Source: Acidocella sp. (GTDB taxonomy: Bacteria; Pseudomonadota; Alphaproteobacteria; Acetobacterales; Acetobacteraceae). From it: a stretch of 8,149 bases of DNA. The notes under the pieces were generated by a model. That model was not told the origin of the DNA, searched no databases, and saw only the letters and a program-made list of their open reading frames with translations. Shown here in pieces: positions 6,046 through 8,149 of the stretch. The position numbers and the translations under genes are program-made. Position 1 is the first letter of the stretch; every line of letters starts with the position of its first letter. The stretch covers positions 1 through 8,149 of the forward strand of contig JAQNCU010000116.1 in assembly GCA_029077775.1 (NCBI GenBank), given 5' to 3'.

Positions 6046-6821
6046 GGGGTTACCGGTACGGTCCCGGCGGGAAGTGTCGCGGGTGTGCCATCGGGCAGCA
6101 TCAAAGGCGGGGCGGGCGGTGTGCCGGACGGCGATGTTACGGTTGTATTGGGTGGCGGCATGCCATTTCCGGCTGAAGGTGTAGGGGATGTCAGCGGCGT
6201 TGCCAGAATTGCACCCGTCGCGGGACCGCTGCCATCGTCCACCGGGGTCGCGCCGGGTGTTTCGCCGGTGATGGTACCAGGTGTCGCCGACCAGGAGAGC
6301 CAATGCGTGAGATTGTGCTGGATTTGGTATTGCAATTGCACATTCATGTCGTCCATCAGCCGCTTGGTCAGCGCGTAGAGTGCCGCCTGCACATCCGATG
6401 CTGAGGCATCGGGGTCTGGTGCGGTCTGGCTGGCCGAGACCGAGGCCTCGGTATACCCGGTCGAGCGTCCGTCCGGGCTGCTCACATTGATATCAACTGT
6501 CATGGTGCCTGTGAGGTTGCTGCCGACCTGATCGATTGAGGCGGTTTGTACCGTTACCGTTGCCGTTCCCGGCGCACCGGAGGCGACGATCCGGTTATTT
6601 AGCATGTTCAACAACGTCGTCGCGGGCGGCGCCGGGTCCTGGCCGATGAGCGTCGCCGCCCCCGGGTCGGGTACGTAATTATTCACAACATTCAGGGTCG
6701 AAACCTTCAGGACGATGGGCGGCAGATAAGAATAATCGAGGGCCTGGAAATTGGGCGGCGGCGCGCTGCTGCACCCTGCCAGCGCCAGCACCATTAGGGG
6801 GATCAGATACCGAAATCTCAT
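6042..6821 (-). CDS. Uncharacterised lipoprotein with Pro/Thr-rich C-terminal tail
   Basis: I do not recognise a named family. The 259-residue product begins with a clear lipoprotein signal: MRFRY, a hydrophobic stretch, and a lipobox LAGC with the modified cysteine at residue 17, followed by SSAPPP. No Asp follows the Cys, so by the E. coli rule it would go to the outer membrane. Residues about 25-175 look folded, with an N-proximal PPIVLKVSTLNVVNNYV strand-like segment, a TATVTVQTASIDQV segment and a helix (about 143-175, LYALTKRLMDDMNVQLQYQI). From about 178 to the end it is low-complexity, rich in Pro, Thr, Gly and Ala, and probably disordered. The start is well supported by AGGAG (6833-6829) seven bases upstream and by the ATGA overlap with the hslO stop. 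It sits between hslO and a cupin gene, coupled to both. Confidence 0.85.
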   Translation of the reverse strand: MRFRYLIPLMVLALAGCSSAPPPNFQALDYSYLPPIVLKVSTLNVVNNYVPDPGAATLIGQDPAPPATTLLNMLNNRIVASGAPGTATVTVQTASIDQVGSNLTGTMTVDINVSSPDGRSTGYTEASVSASQTAPDPDASASDVQAALYALTKRLMDDMNVQLQYQIQHNLTHWLSWSATPGTITGETPGATPVDDGSGPATGAILATPLTSPTPSAGNGMPPPNTTVTSPSGTPPAPPLMLPDGTPATLPAGTVPVTP

Positions 6822-7765
6822 GGCTCAACTCCTGGCCGCCCATTCACGCTCGCGCGCGGGAAGCGGAAATCAAAATTACAGAATTCGCACGTCATCACGA
6901 TATCGCCCGCCACCGCCATGTCATCCAGATCGGCGGGCGGAAAACCCTCCAGAATGTCACCCAGCCGGGCGCGCGAGCACCGGCAGCCATAGGCCAGCAC
7001 GCGTGGCCGGTCCACCGCCACGCCTTCACCATGAAACAGGCGGTATAGGAGCCGCTCTGGTATGATCGCGTCATCCAACAGCTCAGCCGGGGTGACCGTA
7101 TCCGCCAGAATACAGGCGGTGCGCCAGGCTTCATGCGCGTCATCTGCGGAGATTTCAGGGGAGACGCCCCCTGCCCCGGCGATCCGCTCGATCACGAGGG
7201 CGGAAGCGCGCCAGCCTTCCGGCGTTGCCCCCGCCGCCAGATAGACCTGACAGGGCAATTGCTCTGACGTCTCGAAATAAAACGCCGCCATCTGCGCCAG
7301 GGTCTCCCCGCGTAGTTCGACGATCCCCTGCTGCGGCTCCCGGTCGCGGCCCTGGTCCACGGTGAAGGCCAGATACCCTTTGCCCAAACATTGCGCCGCC
7401 GTGGCATCGGGCGGGATCACGACATCCGGGCTTACCCGCGCATAGCCGCGCAACGCCCCGATATCGGTGCAATCGGCCAGCAGCATCGTGACCGGGCCAT
7501 CCCCCTTGGCCTGAACGCTGAACGTGCCTGAAAATTTCAGGGCACTCGCCAGGGACGCTGCCAGCGCCAAAGCCTGGCCAAGCAGCGCGCGGACGGGCGG
7601 CTGATGATCATGGCGGCTCAACAGGGCCTCAGCCAGTGGCCCCAGCCGGATCAAACGGCCACGCACAGGGCGGTTCGGTAAATAAAACGGGGTGATTCCG
7701 CGCGGCACGGCGAGGTCAGGCACATCGGGCCGGGTGGAGTCTAGAAAAGCCGGGAATTCTGTCAT
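6818..7765 (-). CDS. hslO: Hsp33 redox-regulated molecular chaperone
   Basis: Hsp33 is a cytoplasmic holdase that is inactive while its four cysteines bind zinc. It is activated by oxidative unfolding, protecting proteins from bleach- or peroxide-induced aggregation. The 315-residue product shows the N-terminal fold (PVRGRLIRLGPLAEALLSRHD, about 33-53; ALALAASLASALKFSG, about 65-80; KGDGPV and LRGYARV segments). The C-terminal redox switch is intact: CRC at 261-263 and CEFC at 293-296, a C-X-C plus C-X-X-C arrangement 29 residues apart. The frame is open to an upstream ATG at 7870, but that start would overlap the divergent heptose kinase gene and adds 35 residues with no family likeness, so I chose ATG 7765. 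The Shine-Dalgarno sequence is weak (GGTG next to the ATG). The TGA overlaps the lipoprotein ATG (ATGA). It is the first gene of a three-gene operon. Confidence 0.95.
   Translation of the reverse strand: MTEFPAFLDSTRPDVPDLAVPRGITPFYLPNRPVRGRLIRLGPLAEALLSRHDHQPPVRALLGQALALAASLASALKFSGTFSVQAKGDGPVTMLLADCTDIGALRGYARVSPDVVIPPDATAAQCLGKGYLAFTVDQGRDREPQQGIVELRGETLAQMAAFYFETSEQLPCQVYLAAGATPEGWRASALVIERIAGAGGVSPEISADDAHEAWRTACILADTVTPAELLDDAIIPERLLYRLFHGEGVAVDRPRVLAYGCRCSRARLGDILEGFPPADLDDMAVAGDIVMTCEFCNFDFRFPRASVNGRPGVEP
6829..6833 (-). promoter_or_regulatory. Ribosome-binding site of the lipoprotein gene
   Basis: AGGAG on the minus strand lies seven bases before the ATG at 6821-6819, within the last codons of hslO. 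It is the best Shine-Dalgarno match I noticed in the window. It fixes the start of the lipoprotein, and shows that this gene can recruit ribosomes itself as well as through stop-start coupling. Confidence 0.75.
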
Positions 7766-7831
7766 CACCGCGAAGATAGTCACGTTTACGCGCCGTTGCC
7801 ATATACCCCACAACCGGGTTAGCGATCTGAC
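7766..7831. promoter_or_regulatory. Divergent intergenic region between hslO and the heptose kinase gene
   Basis: Only 66 bp separate two divergent starts, so both promoters must lie here or overlap the opposite gene. On the plus strand TTGCCA (7795-7800) resembles a -35, but the hexamers 17-18 bases later are poor. On the minus strand TTGTGG also lacks a good -10 partner. I therefore infer promoter activity from gene arrangement rather than from clear boxes. Confidence 0.35.
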
Positions 7832-8149
7832 ATGAATATGGTTGTCACCTCCACCGATCTCGGCGCGCATGTAAGGCGCCTCAGCCGCGCCAGTATCCTG
7901 GTGGTGGGCGATGCCATGCTCGACCGGTACGTATATGGCGATGTCACAAGGATCAGCCCGGAAGCGCCGGTGCCGATCCTCACGGTAACCCGCGAGGTCG
8001 CAATGCCGGGCGGTGCCGGCAATGTGGTGCGCAACCTTATCGCATTGGGCGCTGCCTGTGCTTTTGTCTCGGTGGTGGGTGACGACCAGGCGGGCTCCGA
8101 CCTGACGGGCCTTATCGGTGGCCAGGAGCGGGTTGAACCGTGGCTGCTG
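7832..8149 (+). CDS. rfaE: D-glycero-beta-D-manno-heptose-7-phosphate kinase, N-terminal part (runs off the window)
   Basis: The first 106 codons of an open frame reach the right edge. The sequence fits the PfkB/ribokinase-family kinase domain of RfaE/HldE: VVGDAMLDRYVYGDV (residues 24-38), RISPEAPVPIL (40-50), PGGAGNVVRNLIALGA (59-74) and SVVGDDQAG (80-88). The PGGAGN motif lies in the sugar-binding region. The enzyme phosphorylates heptose 7-phosphate at C1 in ADP-heptose synthesis for the LPS inner core. In many bacteria a C-terminal nucleotidyltransferase domain is fused (HldE); that part lies outside the window, so mono- versus bifunctional cannot be decided. The start may be ATG 7832 or ATG 7838, two codons later; no clear Shine-Dalgarno sequence favours either. 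It is divergent from hslO. Confidence 0.92.
   Translation, partial: MNMVVTSTDLGAHVRRLSRASILVVGDAMLDRYVYGDVTRISPEAPVPILTVTREVAMPGGAGNVVRNLIALGAACAFVSVVGDDQAGSDLTGLIGGQERVEPWLL

Noticed and set aside
6046..6303. N-terminal extension of the cupin frame up to ATG 6303
   Set aside because: It overlaps the lipoprotein gene out of frame, has shadow-like composition, and the GTGA overlap start at 6045 matches the family fold boundary.
5929..6378. 149-codon Gly/Val-rich open frame on the + strand
   Set aside because: It is the complement of the Pro/Thr-rich tail codons of the lipoprotein and the cupin N-terminus; no start signal or family likeness.
7766..7870. N-terminal extension of Hsp33 up to ATG 7870
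   Set aside because: It would overlap the divergent heptose kinase gene and has no likeness to Hsp33 N-termini; ATG 7765 gives a normal length.

Overview
The window looks like ordinary chromosomal DNA from a GC-rich alphaproteobacterium. Three things point there: the order rpsT-dnaA-dnaN-recF on one strand, the protein signatures (for example the DnaA C-terminal helix-turn-helix and the 315-residue Hsp33), and the dense, GC-rich coding with many antisense shadow frames. A Rhodospirillales/Acetobacteraceae-like genome is my best guess, but it rests on overall resemblance only; no 16S rRNA or lineage marker is present.

Layout. The left edge (1-262, + strand) holds the 3' end of a cytochrome b561-type membrane protein. 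It converges on, and overlaps by 9 bp, a YmdB-type metallophosphatase gene (254-1069, -). That gene is the last member of a tightly packed minus-strand replication/repair cluster, which in transcription order reads rpsT (5339-5608), dnaA (3524-4951), dnaN (2210-3334), recF (1066-2217), ymdB. dnaN/recF overlap by 8 bp and recF/ymdB by 4 bp (ATGA), so the distal part is probably translated as a coupled unit. gyrB, often found after recF, is absent. rpsT has its own likely promoter and a strong Rho-independent terminator (5244-5282), so dnaA must be transcribed from the 387-bp gap between them. That gap contains an AT-rich core (5150-5249, 30 G/C of 100 by my count) with a 15-bp near-perfect direct repeat.

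The right part holds a second minus-strand operon: hslO (Hsp33 redox chaperone, 6818-7765), an unrecognised lipoprotein (6042-6821) and a small Cupin_3-type protein (5701-6045). These are joined by two successive 4-bp stop/start overlaps (ATGA, GTGA). The true cupin start is a GTG hidden in the second overlap. Divergent from hslO across 66 bp is the 5' end of a PfkB-family heptose-7-phosphate kinase gene (rfaE/hldE, 7832 to the edge) for LPS inner-core heptose synthesis.

Functionally the genes cover initiation of replication (DnaA), the sliding clamp (DnaN), gap repair (RecF), a ribosomal protein (S20), oxidative-stress protein rescue (Hsp33), an envelope lipoprotein and LPS precursor synthesis. 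I found no mobile element, CRISPR array, tRNA, rRNA, toxin-antitoxin or defence system. The features most worth a second look are the coupled hslO-lipoprotein-cupin operon and the AT-rich dnaA leader.
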